A DNA stretch of 64,000 nt, from NCBI RefSeq assembly GCF_006152115.1, contig NZ_VDFU01000008.1, positions 124,001 through 188,000 of the forward strand, read 5' to 3'. The notes beneath the pieces are model-generated. The model saw only the letters and a program-made list of their open reading frames with translations, was not told where the DNA came from and ran no database searches. The DNA is from Rubellimicrobium rubrum. Its GTDB lineage: Bacteria; Pseudomonadota; Alphaproteobacteria; Rhodobacterales; Rhodobacteraceae. Below are positions 28,348 to 38,581 of this stretch, piece by piece; the stretch's first letter is position 1; every line of letters starts with the position of its first letter. The position numbers were made by a program, and so were the translations under genes.

Positions 28348-28881
28348 TTAGCCCCCGTCCACTGCCACGAGATCGCCGTCATGGAGCAGCAGGTCGGTGT
28401 GTCCCTCCGCTCCGAAGACCGGATAGACCGACACGAACACCGTGTCCTGCGCCAGTTGGGCCAGCCGGGTGCCGCAGGGCTGCCCCGGGCCCGCGCCGCA
28501 GACCTGCGACTTGATCCGCTCATAGGCCGCGTCAGTCGGCGAGTAGGCGACGGCCGATGCGCCATAGCGCGTGGTCTCGTGGGTGGCGAGGTCGCCGAAC
28601 ATGACCAGGGCCCCTGTCACGGGCCGGGCACAGCCATCCGCGAATCCTGTGATGTAGTGCGTCCGCGGGGCGACGGTGTTCGGTGCGGTGTCGTGCACCA
28701 CGTAGCCTGCCGCTGTGTCAATCGCCGGCCCAAGCTGGGCTTCGGACAGGCCGCAGGCGGAGGGGACCGCGGTCGTGGCCTCCGCGAAGGCTGCGGTCAC
28801 GCCCGGTGCTGGGGCCAATCCCGCCTCGCAGGCCGGAAGGGCCAGAAGGGCCAGGGCAGCCAGTCCGACGGCGCGGGTCAT
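28348..28881 (-). CDS. Putative lipoprotein of unknown function
   Basis: 177 residues. The N-terminus MTRAVGLAALALLALPACEA is a lipoprotein signal with lipobox LPAC, so the mature protein would begin at Cys18 and be membrane-anchored. The rest has four further cysteines (SACGLSEAQLG, DGCARPVTG, SQVCGAGPGQPCGTR), likely two disulfides in the periplasm. I recognise no domain. Lone gene between slyX and dnaE. Confidence 0.72.
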   Translation of the reverse strand: MTRAVGLAALALLALPACEAGLAPAPGVTAAFAEATTAVPSACGLSEAQLGPAIDTAAGYVVHDTAPNTVAPRTHYITGFADGCARPVTGALVMFGDLATHETTRYGASAVAYSPTDAAYERIKSQVCGAGPGQPCGTRLAQLAQDTVFVSVYPVFGAEGHTDLLLHDGDLVAVDGG

Positions 28882-29000
28882 GGGGGAGTCTCCTTGGGCG
28901 ATGCGATGCCCGAAGGGTGTAGGACGCCCCCGGCGGATGTCGAAGACTGCGGCCCGGGTCGGTGGTTCCCCGCGCAGCCGGCGCGCCGTGCTGGCCGCCG

Positions 29001-32000
29001 TCAGACCTCCTCGACCTCGACCACGCCGGGCAGCGACCGCAGCGCGCGGCGGATCTGGGGCGTGACGGGGACCGTATCACCGATCTCCACCTCGACCTCG
29101 CCGGGGAGCGAGGGGTGCTGGAGCAGCAGGACCACCGGACCGCCCCTTGTCCGCTTGGCGGCCTGACGGGCCTGTTCGAGCACCTTGGCGACCGAGACCA
29201 GCGCCTCTTCGGCGTCCACGAAGACCCGCAGGCCCGTCCCGCTGTTGGCGAGCGCGTCGTCGATGGGGGTCACGGCGCGGCCTGTGAGCCTGAGCTGGTC
29301 ACCTTCGGAGGTGGCCTCCACCTGGATGATGACGCGCGAGCCCGGTTCGAGATGGGGCCGCCCGGCCTCCAGCGCCTCGGAGAACAGCGTCACCTCGAAC
29401 TGGCCGGTCGGATCGGACATCGCGACAAAGGCGAAGCGGTTGCCGCGGGCCGATTTACGTTCCTGCCGGGCGGCGACGGTGCCCGCGATCTTGGCGATGT
29501 GGGGCCCCTCCTGCACCCGGAGCGTCACCTCGTCGTAGGTGGACACCCCCTGCCGCTTGAGAGCGGGGAGATAGTCGTCCAGCGGATGGCCGGTGAGGTA
29601 GAAGCCCACGGCCTTGAACTCCTCGGCCAGACGCTCGGGCGGGTCCCAGTCGTGGGTGTTGGGCAAGCGCGGCTCGGGAAGGTCGGCCCCCGCCTCTCCA
29701 AACAGGCTCACCTGAGAGGAGGCGCGCTGCTCGTGGACGGCTGCGGAGTAGGCGACGAGTGCATCAAGCGACTCGCAGACCCGCTTGCGGTTCTTGTCGA
29801 GCATGTCGAAGGCCCCGGCGCGGGCCAGCATCTCGAGGGGCCGCTTGCCCACGCGCTTGAGGTCCACGCGCCGCGCCATGTCGAAGACGGTGGCGAAGGG
29901 CCTGCTCCCCCGTCCCCTGACGATCAGCTCCATCGCATCCACGCCCACGTTCTTGAGCGCACCGAGCCCGTAGACGAGCTTTCCGTCCTCCACGCTGAAC
30001 ACCGCTTGGGAGCGGTTCACGCAAGGGGGCACGGTCGGGATCTTGAGGTGCTTGCGCACCTCCTGGAAGTAGACGGCCAGCTTGTCGGTGATGTGGAGGT
30101 CGCAGTTCATGACGCCGGCCATGAACTCGACGGGGTGGTTCGCCTTGAGCCAGGCGGTCTGGTAGCTGACCACGGCATAGGCGGCGGCGTGGGACTTGTT
30201 GAAGCCGTAGTTCGCGAACTTTTCCAGAAGGTCGAAGACCTCGCCCGCCTTCTTGTCGGGCACGCCGTTCCGTTTGGCGCCGTCCACGAACTTGGGACGC
30301 TCCTTGGCCATCTCCTCGGCGATCTTCTTGCCCATGGCGCGGCGCAGCAGGTCCGCGCCGCCCAGCGAATAGCCCGCCATGACCTGGGCGATCTCCATCA
30401 CCTGTTCCTGGTAGACGATGATGCCTTGGGTTTCCTTGAGGATGTGGTCGATCGTGGGATGAATGGACTCGAGCGGCCGGGTTCCGTTCTTGACCTCGCA
30501 ATAGACGGGGATGTTCTCCATCGGACCGGGACGGTACAGCGCCACGAGCGCCACGATGTCCTCGATGCAGGTGGGCCTCATCCGCTTGAGCGCGTCCATC
30601 ATGCCGGTGGACTCCACCTGGAACACGGCGACGGTTCGCGCGCGGGCATAAAGGTCGTAGGTCGCCGCATCGTCCAGCGGAATGGCGAGGATGTCGTTCT
30701 CCGTTCCCGGCGCGGGGTCGTAAAGACGCGTGCCATCGGCAGCCACGTGCAGGTCGCGCGTCTTGCGGATCAGCTTCACCGCGTTGTCGATCATGGTCAG
30801 CGTCTTGAGGCCCAGGAAGTCGAACTTCACGAGGCCCGCCTGCTCCACCCATTTCATGTTGAACTGGGTCGCGGGCATGTCCTCGGTGCCCGGCGCGCGG
30901 TAGAGCGGCACCAGCTCATCAAGCGGCCGGTCGCCGATCACGACACCCGCCGCATGGGTCGAGGCGTTCCGCAGCAGCCCCTCCAGCTGCTCGGCGTATT
31001 CCATGCAGCGCTTGACCACCTCGGCGGCGCGCATCTCCTCGCGCAGGCGGGGCTCGTCGGCCAGCGCCTTGGTGATGGAGACGGGCTTCACGCCCTCCAT
31101 CGGGATCATCTTGCTGAGGCGGTCCACCTGTCCGTAGGGCATCTGGAGCACGCGGCCCACGTCGCGCACGGCGGCCTTGGACAGCATCGCGCCGAAGGTG
31201 ATGATCTGGCCCACCTTCTCCGCGCCGTAGCGGTCGCGGACGTACTCGATCACCTTTTCGCGGCGGTCCATGCAGAAGTCGATGTCAAAGTCGGGCATCG
31301 ACACCCGTTCGGGGTTCAGGAACCGCTCGAACAGCAGCGAATATCGCAATGGATCGAGGTCGGTGATGGTGAGCGCATAGGCCACCAGCGAACCCGCCCC
31401 CGAGCCCCGGCCCGGCCCCACGGGGATGCCCTGCGACTTGGCCCATTTGATGAAGTCGGCCACGATCAGGAAGTAGCCGGGAAAGCCCATCTGCTCGATG
31501 ATGCCGACCTCGAAGGCGAGGCGCTTCTCGTACTCCTCCACGGGCGCGGCGTGGGGGATGACCTTCAGACGGGCCTCCAGCCCTTCCTTGGCCTGACGGC
31601 GCAGCTCCTCCACCTCGTTGTCGGCGAACTTGGGCAGGATCGGCTTGCGCTTGGGCACCTTGAAGGCGCAGCGGCGCGCGATCTCGACGGTGTTCTCCAG
31701 CGCCTCGGGCAGATCGGCGAACAAGGTCGCCATCTCGGCCTGGGACTTGAAGTAGTGCTGGGGCGTCAGGCGGCGGCGCGGCTCGGACTGATCGACATAG
31801 GCTCCTTCGGCAATGGCCAGCAGCGCGTCATGCGCTTCGAACAGACCCTCCTTGGGGAAGTAGACGTCGTTCGTGGCCACGATAGGCAGGTCGAGGTCGT
31901 AGGCCAGTTCCAGCGTCGGCCGTTCGGTCAGCCGCTCGGCCTCGGGCAGGCCGCCATCGACAGGGTGACGCTGAAGTTCGACATAGAAGCGGCCCGGAAA

Positions 32001-32501
32001 GATCCCGGCCATGCGGCGAAGGACCTCTTCGGCCCGGCCGCGCTGGTTCTGCTGAAGAAGCCGCCCCAACGGACCGTCAGGCCCGCCGGACAGGCAGATC
32101 AGGCCCGCGCTGTGTCGCTCCAGATCCTCAAGGGTGATCTGCGGCAGGCCGTCGCCGTTGGTGTCCGCCAGATAGGCGCAGGAGGACATCTTCATCAGGT
32201 TGTTCCACCCCGCCTCGCTTTGGGCGAGGAGGACGATCGGGGCGGGGCGGTAGGGCGGCCGGCCCGGATCGGGCGGCAGGTAGCACAGGTCCATCTGCGC
32301 GCCGACGATCGGTTGGACGCCCATCTTGCAGGCGTAGTCCGAGAACTCCAGCGCGGCGAACATCGCGTTGGTGTCGGTCAGCGCCACGGCGGGCATTCCG
32401 GCCTCGGCCGCCAACTTGGGCAGCTTCTTCACGGGAACCGCGCCTTCCAGGAGGGAATGCTCGGAATGGACGCGGAGGTGGATGAAGCGAGGATTGGCCA
32501 T
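29001..32501 (-). CDS. dnaE: DNA polymerase III subunit alpha
   Basis: Replicative polymerase, 1166 residues (E. coli 1160). Order: PHP domain at the N-terminus (FIHLRVHSEHSLLEGAVPVK), polymerase core with the catalytic aspartates in SMPDFDIDFCMDRR, PGRGSGAGSLVAYALTITDL, the helix-hairpin-helix region (AYAVVSYQTAWLKANHPVEF, ALKNVG), and the OB-fold near the C-terminus (GNRFAFVAMSDPTGQFEVTL). The proofreading exonuclease is a separate protein. It is DnaE1-type rather than the error-prone DnaE2, judged by the length and full C-terminus. It is transcribed alone or with the downstream lipoprotein gene 119 bases on. Confidence 0.96.
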   Translation of the reverse strand: MANPRFIHLRVHSEHSLLEGAVPVKKLPKLAAEAGMPAVALTDTNAMFAALEFSDYACKMGVQPIVGAQMDLCYLPPDPGRPPYRPAPIVLLAQSEAGWNNLMKMSSCAYLADTNGDGLPQITLEDLERHSAGLICLSGGPDGPLGRLLQQNQRGRAEEVLRRMAGIFPGRFYVELQRHPVDGGLPEAERLTERPTLELAYDLDLPIVATNDVYFPKEGLFEAHDALLAIAEGAYVDQSEPRRRLTPQHYFKSQAEMATLFADLPEALENTVEIARRCAFKVPKRKPILPKFADNEVEELRRQAKEGLEARLKVIPHAAPVEEYEKRLAFEVGIIEQMGFPGYFLIVADFIKWAKSQGIPVGPGRGSGAGSLVAYALTITDLDPLRYSLLFERFLNPERVSMPDFDIDFCMDRREKVIEYVRDRYGAEKVGQIITFGAMLSKAAVRDVGRVLQMPYGQVDRLSKMIPMEGVKPVSITKALADEPRLREEMRAAEVVKRCMEYAEQLEGLLRNASTHAAGVVIGDRPLDELVPLYRAPGTEDMPATQFNMKWVEQAGLVKFDFLGLKTLTMIDNAVKLIRKTRDLHVAADGTRLYDPAPGTENDILAIPLDDAATYDLYARARTVAVFQVESTGMMDALKRMRPTCIEDIVALVALYRPGPMENIPVYCEVKNGTRPLESIHPTIDHILKETQGIIVYQEQVMEIAQVMAGYSLGGADLLRRAMGKKIAEEMAKERPKFVDGAKRNGVPDKKAGEVFDLLEKFANYGFNKSHAAAYAVVSYQTAWLKANHPVEFMAGVMNCDLHITDKLAVYFQEVRKHLKIPTVPPCVNRSQAVFSVEDGKLVYGLGALKNVGVDAMELIVRGRGSRPFATVFDMARRVDLKRVGKRPLEMLARAGAFDMLDKNRKRVCESLDALVAYSAAVHEQRASSQVSLFGEAGADLPEPRLPNTHDWDPPERLAEEFKAVGFYLTGHPLDDYLPALKRQGVSTYDEVTLRVQEGPHIAKIAGTVAARQERKSARGNRFAFVAMSDPTGQFEVTLFSEALEAGRPHLEPGSRVIIQVEATSEGDQLRLTGRAVTPIDDALANSGTGLRVFVDAEEALVSVAKVLEQARQAAKRTRGGPVVLLLQHPSLPGEVEVEIGDTVPVTPQIRRALRSLPGVVEVEEV

Positions 32502-32597
32502 CCCCGCAGTCTAGGCCACCCCGCGCCCGAGTCGGAAGCCGGGTTCAACAACAACCGCGTGGGGCTGTGCCCGATGGGCCGGGCCGGATGCTGTGGC

Positions 32598-33146
32598 TCA
32601 GGCCGGTTCGACCAAGCCGGGCAGCGGTCGCAAGGTCAGCAGGGCACCGATGGTGACCAGGATGCCAAGGCCCGCGATGATGCCCTCGTCGGTCCAGGCG
32701 GGCTGGATCACGTTCAAGGCCAGGATCGCGAACTGGAGCACCTGATCAAGCCGCGCGATGCGCAGGGCGCGCCGACCGCAGGCCAGGGCCCGCGTCTCGT
32801 CCCCGTCCCGTTCCCAGATCAGGGTGGCCCATTCCGGCTTGGGCCCAACCACCCCGGCCCCCAGCCCGAAGATCGCAGCCACGCCCAGGAGGGAGAGCAG
32901 GACCCAGGCCTCCCACTCCAGCCCGCCGGCCCAGACCATGCCTAGACCGCTTAGCAACACGAGCAAGCCTGCCGGGACCGACAGCGTGGGCCCGAGGATG
33001 GAGGCCCCCTTGATCACGCGAAGGGCGTCGGCGTTGTCGTGCGACCGTTCGGCAGCGGCGAAAAGGACCAGAAGACCGAGGCCGCCGCCGACCCAGACGA
33101 TGATGGCCCCGATATGGACCACCTTTAGCACTTCATAGAGACCCAT
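32598..33146 (-). CDS. DUF2269-type integral membrane protein, copy 1
   Basis: 182 residues with four to five predicted helices. It begins MGLYEVLKVVHIGAIIVWVG, where the histidine in LKVVH and the following glycine-rich helix are shared with copy 3 of this tandem set (LKLVHVVGAIIWVGG). A second shared part is ARLDQVLQFAILALNVIQPA, near copy 3's VKLDLAGQFAIISLMVLKPS. The family has no firm function; its layout, with a histidine in the first helix, recalls small haem-binding or copper-handling membrane proteins, which is inference only. It is the last gene of a same-strand run of three. Confidence 0.75.
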   Translation of the reverse strand: MGLYEVLKVVHIGAIIVWVGGGLGLLVLFAAAERSHDNADALRVIKGASILGPTLSVPAGLLVLLSGLGMVWAGGLEWEAWVLLSLLGVAAIFGLGAGVVGPKPEWATLIWERDGDETRALACGRRALRIARLDQVLQFAILALNVIQPAWTDEGIIAGLGILVTIGALLTLRPLPGLVEPA

Positions 33147-33255
33147 GATGTCTCTCCACTTGGAACTGCACCTGGCCGTGAGCCGGGAGTCTACATCATC
33201 CAGACCTTCGGGCGGAGGGTGGTTTTCCGCACCTTTGCCCGTCGCGCCCTTCCGT

Positions 33256-33789
33256 TCAGACTGCGTCGGAGGCGCCTTCGCCCATGCCGCGCGCCAGCGC
33301 CACGGCCAGACCCAAGCAGGCGGCCAGACCGGCCAGTAGCGCGGCCTCGCTCCAGCCCGGCGTCAGGATCAGCGCCGCCAGCGCCCCAAGCTGGAGCATC
33401 AGGCTCCCCCGCAGGAGGCGGAGCGCTTGGCGGGCCTGGAACGGGGCAGCCCCGTGCGGCATCTGGATCGCCTTGTCGCAGGCGGGCTCCGCGGAGCGTC
33501 GGGCCACGACCCAGGCGGTCAGCGACAGCCCTCCGGACAGAAGCACCCAGGCCTCGCTCACGAAGCCGCCGATGCCGGCCAGCACCACAAGCGCCAGAAG
33601 GGTTACCGACATGGCCGGGCGGATGCCCCGGCGCGAGATCAGGGCGGATTCGGCCGCCGCGCGAAGAACGGCGTCGTCGTCGCCATCCCGGTCGGCGCTC
33701 AGGAGGATGAGGCCGAGCACGGCCGCCGCGCCCATCCAGGCCAAGGCGGCCACGATGCCGGCAAACTCCAGCGCAATCATTAGGTCCAT
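33256..33789 (-). CDS. DUF2269-like membrane protein, divergent middle copy
   Basis: 177 residues, about five hydrophobic segments, same size and order of parts as its neighbours (MDLMIALEFAGIVAALAWMG; ARQALRLLRGSLMLQLGALA; LTPGWSEAALLAGL). The first-helix histidine present in the flanking copies is replaced (LEFAGI instead of LKxVHx), and the overall identity is low, so it may have a changed role or form a mixed complex with the others. It starts at ATG 33789 with a sequence TTTCAGGAT just upstream similar to that before copy 3. Confidence 0.65.
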   Translation of the reverse strand: MDLMIALEFAGIVAALAWMGAAAVLGLILLSADRDGDDDAVLRAAAESALISRRGIRPAMSVTLLALVVLAGIGGFVSEAWVLLSGGLSLTAWVVARRSAEPACDKAIQMPHGAAPFQARQALRLLRGSLMLQLGALAALILTPGWSEAALLAGLAACLGLAVALARGMGEGASDAV

Positions 33790-33884
33790 GATAATCGATC
33801 CTGAAATGGCTAGTTGGAGCTAGAACAGTTGCCGCCATCTCTGGGGCCGGACTGTCCGGCCCCGCTTGACGGACGAAGGCAGCC

Positions 33885-34433
33885 TCAGGCCGGCTGCGCT
33901 GCTGCTGGGGCGGTGGTCCGCAGAAAGGACAGCGCGCCCGCCACGAGGATGACCACGGGTACCAGCAGGTGCAGGTCGGCCCAGGACGGCTTGAGCACCA
34001 TCAGGCTGATGATCGCGAACTGCCCGGCCAGATCGAGCTTCACGAGGCGCAAAACCTGCCGCCCCATGGCGATGGACGCCGCTACGTCGCCCGTCTCGGC
34101 CCAGGTCTTGACCGAGCGTTCGCAGGTCGGGCCGAGCACCAGTGCCCCCAGAAGGAAGGTGCAGGCGACGATCGCAGCCGCAAGGATCGTCCAGGCCGCG
34201 AAGCCCCAGCCGCCCAGCCAAGCCAAGGTCAGGCCGGTCAGGATCGTCAGGAGGCCCAGGGGCGCGAAGACCCGGTTGCCGAGCAGCGCGACATAGGACA
34301 CGCCGGCCATGGTGGCCCGGTCGTCGCCCCGCCGGTCGAGGATGACGACAAGCAACGTCAGCACCGACGCGCCGCCGACCCAGATGATGGCGCCCACGAC
34401 ATGGACGAGCTTCAATAGAAGGATGATATCCAT
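33885..34433 (-). CDS. DUF2269-type integral membrane protein, copy 3
   Basis: 182 residues, helices at about 5-28, 55-78, 80-105, 130-150 and 155-172. It begins MDIILLLKLVHVVGAIIWVG, carries the first-helix histidine, and ends in an Ala/Pro-rich tail. It is the most upstream of the three tandem genes, which have gaps of 95 and 109 bases, so they could be one transcript starting in the relatively AT-rich region just above 34433. Divergent from the xdh operon. Confidence 0.75.
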   Translation of the reverse strand: MDIILLLKLVHVVGAIIWVGGASVLTLLVVILDRRGDDRATMAGVSYVALLGNRVFAPLGLLTILTGLTLAWLGGWGFAAWTILAAAIVACTFLLGALVLGPTCERSVKTWAETGDVAASIAMGRQVLRLVKLDLAGQFAIISLMVLKPSWADLHLLVPVVILVAGALSFLRTTAPAAAQPA

Positions 34434-34652
34434 TGTTGAATGGTCCTGGAAAATGATTGTCAGTTTGAATGATGGTTCATGACCTACCCTCAGGTGCCGG
34501 GATGGAGACAGTCCGGTTTTCCTGACCGCGGCAGGGTCACGCGCACGGCACTTGCCAACCGGGCGCGCTTTGGGCTTTGATCCCCGAAGCGCGGTCTACG
34601 CCGCATCGACCGCGCGACCTCACGGCCACCTGGTAACGCGGCGGGCTTTCAC

Positions 34653-36242
34653 ATGCAGATCGAGTTTCTCCTGAACGGGGAGACGGTCAGGGCCGACGGC
34701 CCGGCCACACGCACGCTGCTGGACTGGCTGCGCGAGGAGCGGGGACTTCGGGGCACCAAGGAGGGCTGCAACGAGGGCGACTGCGGGGCCTGCACGGTGA
34801 TGGTGACCGATACGCGGGGGGTTCATGCGCTGAACGCCTGCATCCTGTTCCTGCCCCAGCTTGCCGGAAAGGCCGTGCGGACCGTCGAAGGGATCGCCTC
34901 ACCGGGCGGGGACCTGCATCCGGTCCAGCGCGCGATGGTCGAGCATCACGGGAGCCAGTGCGGCTTCTGCACGCCGGGCTTCGTGGTGGCGATGGCGGCA
35001 GCGCATCTGAACGGCGACCGGGATCATGACACGGCCCTTGCGGGGAACCTGTGCCGGTGCACCGGGTACGCGCCGATCATCCGCGCGGCCGAAGCGGCGG
35101 CCTCGGAGCCGGTGCCGGACTGGCTGCGCGACGTGCCCCCGGGTGGCGCGCCCACGGGGACCATCGGCACGGCCGGCGCGACCGGAGCGGGCGACATGCC
35201 CCCCGCCGAGGGGTGGGCCGGAACGCGCGACGATGCCGTGGGGACGGCCGACACGTCGGCCACCGCTGGAGGGCCCTCCCCTGCTTTCAAGGGCGAACGG
35301 GGTGAGACGACGGGCGGAGCCGTGTCCTCGGGCACGGGAGTGGCCGCGCCGGTCGCCCTGCCCCCCGCAATGCCGGAGACGGATGGAGAGGCGTTCCTGC
35401 CCGAAAGCGCCGACGCACTCGCCGCGTGGTACCTGGCGAACCCGGACGCCACACTGATCGCAGGGGCGACGGATGTTGGCCTGTGGGTGACCAAGGGCCT
35501 GCGGGACTTACCCAAGGTCGCCTTCCTGAACCGTGCGCGCGACATGGCCCGGATCGAGGTGGCGGGCGGCCGCATCAGGTTCGGCGCGGCGGCCACGATG
35601 AGCGAGGTGCTGCGGGCCGTCGAAGAGCCTTTCCCAAGCTGGGCGGCGCTGATCCGGCGCTATGGCTCGGCGCAGGTGCGGAACGCCGCGACCATCGGGG
35701 GCAACATCGCCAATGGCAGCCCGATCGGGGACAACCCGCCCGCGCTGATCGCGCTGGGGGCGACCCTGCATCTGCGGCGCGGCGCCGACCGGCGCGAGAT
35801 GCCCATCGAGGCGTTCTTCTTGGATTATGGCAAGCAGGACCGCCAGCCCGGCGAGTTCGTGGAAGCCGTGACGGTGCCACTGGGCGCCTCGGCCTTCCGG
35901 GTCTACAAGCTGTCCAAGCGCTTTGACCAGGACATCTCGGCCGTCTGCGGCGGCTTCAACGTCACCGTGCAGAACGGGACCGTCGCAACGGCGCGGATCG
36001 CCTTTGGCGGCATGGCGGGCGTTCCCCAGCGCGCGACCGCCGTCGAGGCGGCCCTGACCGGCAGGCCCTGGACCTCGGAGACCATTGCGGCGGCAATGCC
36101 GGCCTTGGTCACCGATTTCTCGCCACTCTCGGACATGCGCGCCTCGGCGGCCTACCGGCTGGAAGGTGCGGGGGGGATGCTCATGCGCTACTTCGCTGAA
36201 CTGTCAGGGGCGGCCACGGACATCCGGGAGGTCGCGCCATGA
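34653..36242 (+). CDS. xdhA: Xanthine dehydrogenase, iron-sulfur/FAD subunit (XdhA) with inserted linker
   Basis: Small subunit of the molybdenum enzyme that oxidises hypoxanthine and xanthine to urate. The 529 residues include a plant-type [2Fe-2S] domain (C39, C44, C47, C62), a second cluster domain (C103, C106, C134, C136; QCGFCTPGF and GNLCRCTGY), and an FAD domain ([36 protein letters not shown]). Between the two halves, residues about 163-246 form a Gly/Ala/Thr/Pro-rich linker much longer than usual, so the protein is roughly 40-60 residues over the normal bacterial size. Stop overlaps xdhB (ATGA). First gene of a coupled xdhABC-transporter set. Confidence 0.93.
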   Translation: MQIEFLLNGETVRADGPATRTLLDWLREERGLRGTKEGCNEGDCGACTVMVTDTRGVHALNACILFLPQLAGKAVRTVEGIASPGGDLHPVQRAMVEHHGSQCGFCTPGFVVAMAAAHLNGDRDHDTALAGNLCRCTGYAPIIRAAEAAASEPVPDWLRDVPPGGAPTGTIGTAGATGAGDMPPAEGWAGTRDDAVGTADTSATAGGPSPAFKGERGETTGGAVSSGTGVAAPVALPPAMPETDGEAFLPESADALAAWYLANPDATLIAGATDVGLWVTKGLRDLPKVAFLNRARDMARIEVAGGRIRFGAAATMSEVLRAVEEPFPSWAALIRRYGSAQVRNAATIGGNIANGSPIGDNPPALIALGATLHLRRGADRREMPIEAFFLDYGKQDRQPGEFVEAVTVPLGASAFRVYKLSKRFDQDISAVCGGFNVTVQNGTVATARIAFGGMAGVPQRATAVEAALTGRPWTSETIAAAMPALVTDFSPLSDMRASAAYRLEGAGGMLMRYFAELSGAATDIREVAP

Positions 36243-38581
36243 GCGTGGGTCTTCGCGAGACGCACGACTCGGCCCATCTGCACGTCACCGGGCAGGCACG
36301 CTACGTGGACGACATCCCAGCGCCGGCGGGTTGCCTGCATCTGGCCTTTGGGCTTTCAGCCATTGCCCGGGGACGGCTCCTGACGCTCGACCTGTCGGCG
36401 GTACGGGGTGCGCCCGGCGTGGTCGAGGTGATGGTGGCCGAAGATTTGCCGCGCCCCGCCGACACCTCGCCCAGCGCCCATGACGAGCCGCTCCTCTGCA
36501 ACGGGCCGATCCACTTCCTGGGCCAGCCTCTTTTCCTCGTGATCGCCACGAGCCACCTCGCGGCCCGGCGTGCCGTGCGGCTGGCCAAGGCCGAGGTCGA
36601 GGAGAACACGCCGATCCTCACCCTCGACGAGGCGCTGGCCGCGAACAGCCGCTTCGAGGACGGGCCCCGCATCTGGACCAAGGGCGATGCCGAGGCCGCG
36701 TTAGCCAAAGCGCCGCGCCGCCTTGAGGGATCGATGGAGATTGGCGGGCAGGAGCACTTCTACCTCGAAGGACAGGCGGCGCTGGCGCTGCCGGGCGAAG
36801 GGCAGATGGAGGTCCACTCCTCCACCCAGCACCCGTCCGAGATCCAGCACAAGGTGGCCGACGCACTGGGCGTCCACATGAACGACATCCGCGTGGTGAT
36901 GCGGCGGATGGGCGGCGGCTTTGGCGGCAAGGAAAGCCAGGGCAACGCATTGGCCATCGCCTGCGCCGTCGGGGCGGAACGCACCGGGCGCGCCTGCCGG
37001 ATGCGGTACGACCGCGACGACGACATGGTCATCACCGGTAAGCGGCACGACTTCCGCATCGACTACGAGGTGGGCTTTGACGAGGACGGGCGGCTCCACG
37101 CCATCGACGTGACCCAGTATGCCCGGTGCGGCTGGTCGCAGGACCTGAGCCTGGCCGTAGCCGACCGGGCGATGCTCCACGCCGACAACGCCTACCTGAT
37201 CCCGGCCATGCGGATCACCTCGCACCGGCTCAGAACCAACACCCAGAGCGCGACGGCCTTCCGTGGCTTCGGCGGCCCGCAGGGCATGCTGGGGATGGAG
37301 CGCATTATCGAGCACGTCGCCCGCGCGCTGGGAAAGGACCCGGTCGAGGTGCGTCGCCTGAACTTCTACGACCCCCCCGGCGGTGCCAAGACCGGCCCCG
37401 GCACCGGGCGGCGCTTCGGCGGCCCGCACTCCCGCCCCGCTGGGGATGAGCAGACCACGCCCTACGGCATGGAGGTCACCGACTTCATCCTTCACGAGAT
37501 GACCGAGGACCTGCTCGAGGCGTCCGATTTCACCAAGCGACGCGAGGCGATCCTCGACTGGAACGCGCAAAGCCCGATCCTGAAGAAGGGCCTGGCCTAC
37601 TCTCCCGTAAAGTTCGGCATTTCGTTCACCCTCACCCACCTGAACCAGGCGGGGGCGCTGGTGAACGTCTACCGCGACGGCTCGATCCTGCTGAACCATG
37701 GCGGGACCGAGATGGGCCAGGGCCTGCACCGCAAGATCATGCAGGTGGCGGCGGCCCGGTTCGGCGTGCCGCTGGACCGCATCCGCATCAGCGCGACCGA
37801 CACGACCAAGGTGCCCAACACCTCGGCCACGGCGGCGTCCTCGGGCGCGGACCTGAACGGCATGGCGACGCAGGCCGCCTGCGACACGCTTCGCGACCGC
37901 ATGGCCGCGCATCTGGCGGGGCTCTATCAGACCACGCCGGACCGCGTGGAGTTCCGGGACGGCATGGTGGCCGTAGGTCCGGAGAGCCTGACCTGGGACG
38001 GGGCAGTAGAGGCCTGCTACCTTGGCCGCGTCTCCCTGAGTTCGACGGGCTACTACGCCACGCCGGACCTGGAATGGGACCGGCTGCGCGGCACGGGACG
38101 GCCCTTCTTCTACTTCTCCTACGGCTGCGCGGTGACCGAGGTCGTCATCGACACCTTGACGGGCGAGAACCGCATCCTGCGCGCCGATATCCTGCACGAC
38201 TGCGGCAACTCGCTGAACCCCGCGCTGGATATCGGCCAGATCGAGGGGGGCTACGTCCAGGGTGCGGGTTGGCTGACGACCGAGGAGCTTGTCTGGGACC
38301 AGAAGGGCCGCCTGAAGACCCACGCCCCCTCGACCTACAAGATCCCGGCCGTGTCCGACCGGCCGGCCTTGTTCAACGTCCGTCTGTGGGACGCTCCGAA
38401 CCGGGTTGAGACGATCTACCGTTCCAAGGCCGTGGGGGAGCCGCCGCTCATGCTGGGGATCTCGGCGTTCCTGGCGCTGCAGGACGCCTGCGCGGCGTGC
38501 GGGCCCGCGTTCCCGGACCTTCACGCCCCCGCGACGCCCGAACGGGTTCTGGCGGCGGTCAAGCGGGCGCGGGCCGGATGA
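36239..38581 (+). CDS. xdhB: Xanthine dehydrogenase, molybdopterin-binding subunit
   Basis: Large subunit, 780 residues, that binds the molybdenum cofactor and purine. Visible motifs are [19 protein letters not shown] at the start, [30 protein letters not shown] (Moco loop), [14 protein letters not shown] (with the substrate arginine), [17 protein letters not shown], and near the end [17 protein letters not shown] carrying the catalytic glutamate of the family. Length matches bacterial XdhB. It overlaps xdhA and xdhC by four bases each. Confidence 0.96.
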   Translation: MSVGLRETHDSAHLHVTGQARYVDDIPAPAGCLHLAFGLSAIARGRLLTLDLSAVRGAPGVVEVMVAEDLPRPADTSPSAHDEPLLCNGPIHFLGQPLFLVIATSHLAARRAVRLAKAEVEENTPILTLDEALAANSRFEDGPRIWTKGDAEAALAKAPRRLEGSMEIGGQEHFYLEGQAALALPGEGQMEVHSSTQHPSEIQHKVADALGVHMNDIRVVMRRMGGGFGGKESQGNALAIACAVGAERTGRACRMRYDRDDDMVITGKRHDFRIDYEVGFDEDGRLHAIDVTQYARCGWSQDLSLAVADRAMLHADNAYLIPAMRITSHRLRTNTQSATAFRGFGGPQGMLGMERIIEHVARALGKDPVEVRRLNFYDPPGGAKTGPGTGRRFGGPHSRPAGDEQTTPYGMEVTDFILHEMTEDLLEASDFTKRREAILDWNAQSPILKKGLAYSPVKFGISFTLTHLNQAGALVNVYRDGSILLNHGGTEMGQGLHRKIMQVAAARFGVPLDRIRISATDTTKVPNTSATAASSGADLNGMATQAACDTLRDRMAAHLAGLYQTTPDRVEFRDGMVAVGPESLTWDGAVEACYLGRVSLSSTGYYATPDLEWDRLRGTGRPFFYFSYGCAVTEVVIDTLTGENRILRADILHDCGNSLNPALDIGQIEGGYVQGAGWLTTEELVWDQKGRLKTHAPSTYKIPAVSDRPALFNVRLWDAPNRVETIYRSKAVGEPPLMLGISAFLALQDACAACGPAFPDLHAPATPERVLAAVKRARAG

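Noticed and set aside
28962-32945. Very long open frame antisense to dnaE
   Set aside because: It mirrors the codon pattern of dnaE on the other strand, is common in GC-rich DNA, and gives a His/Leu/Gly-rich translation unlike any protein.
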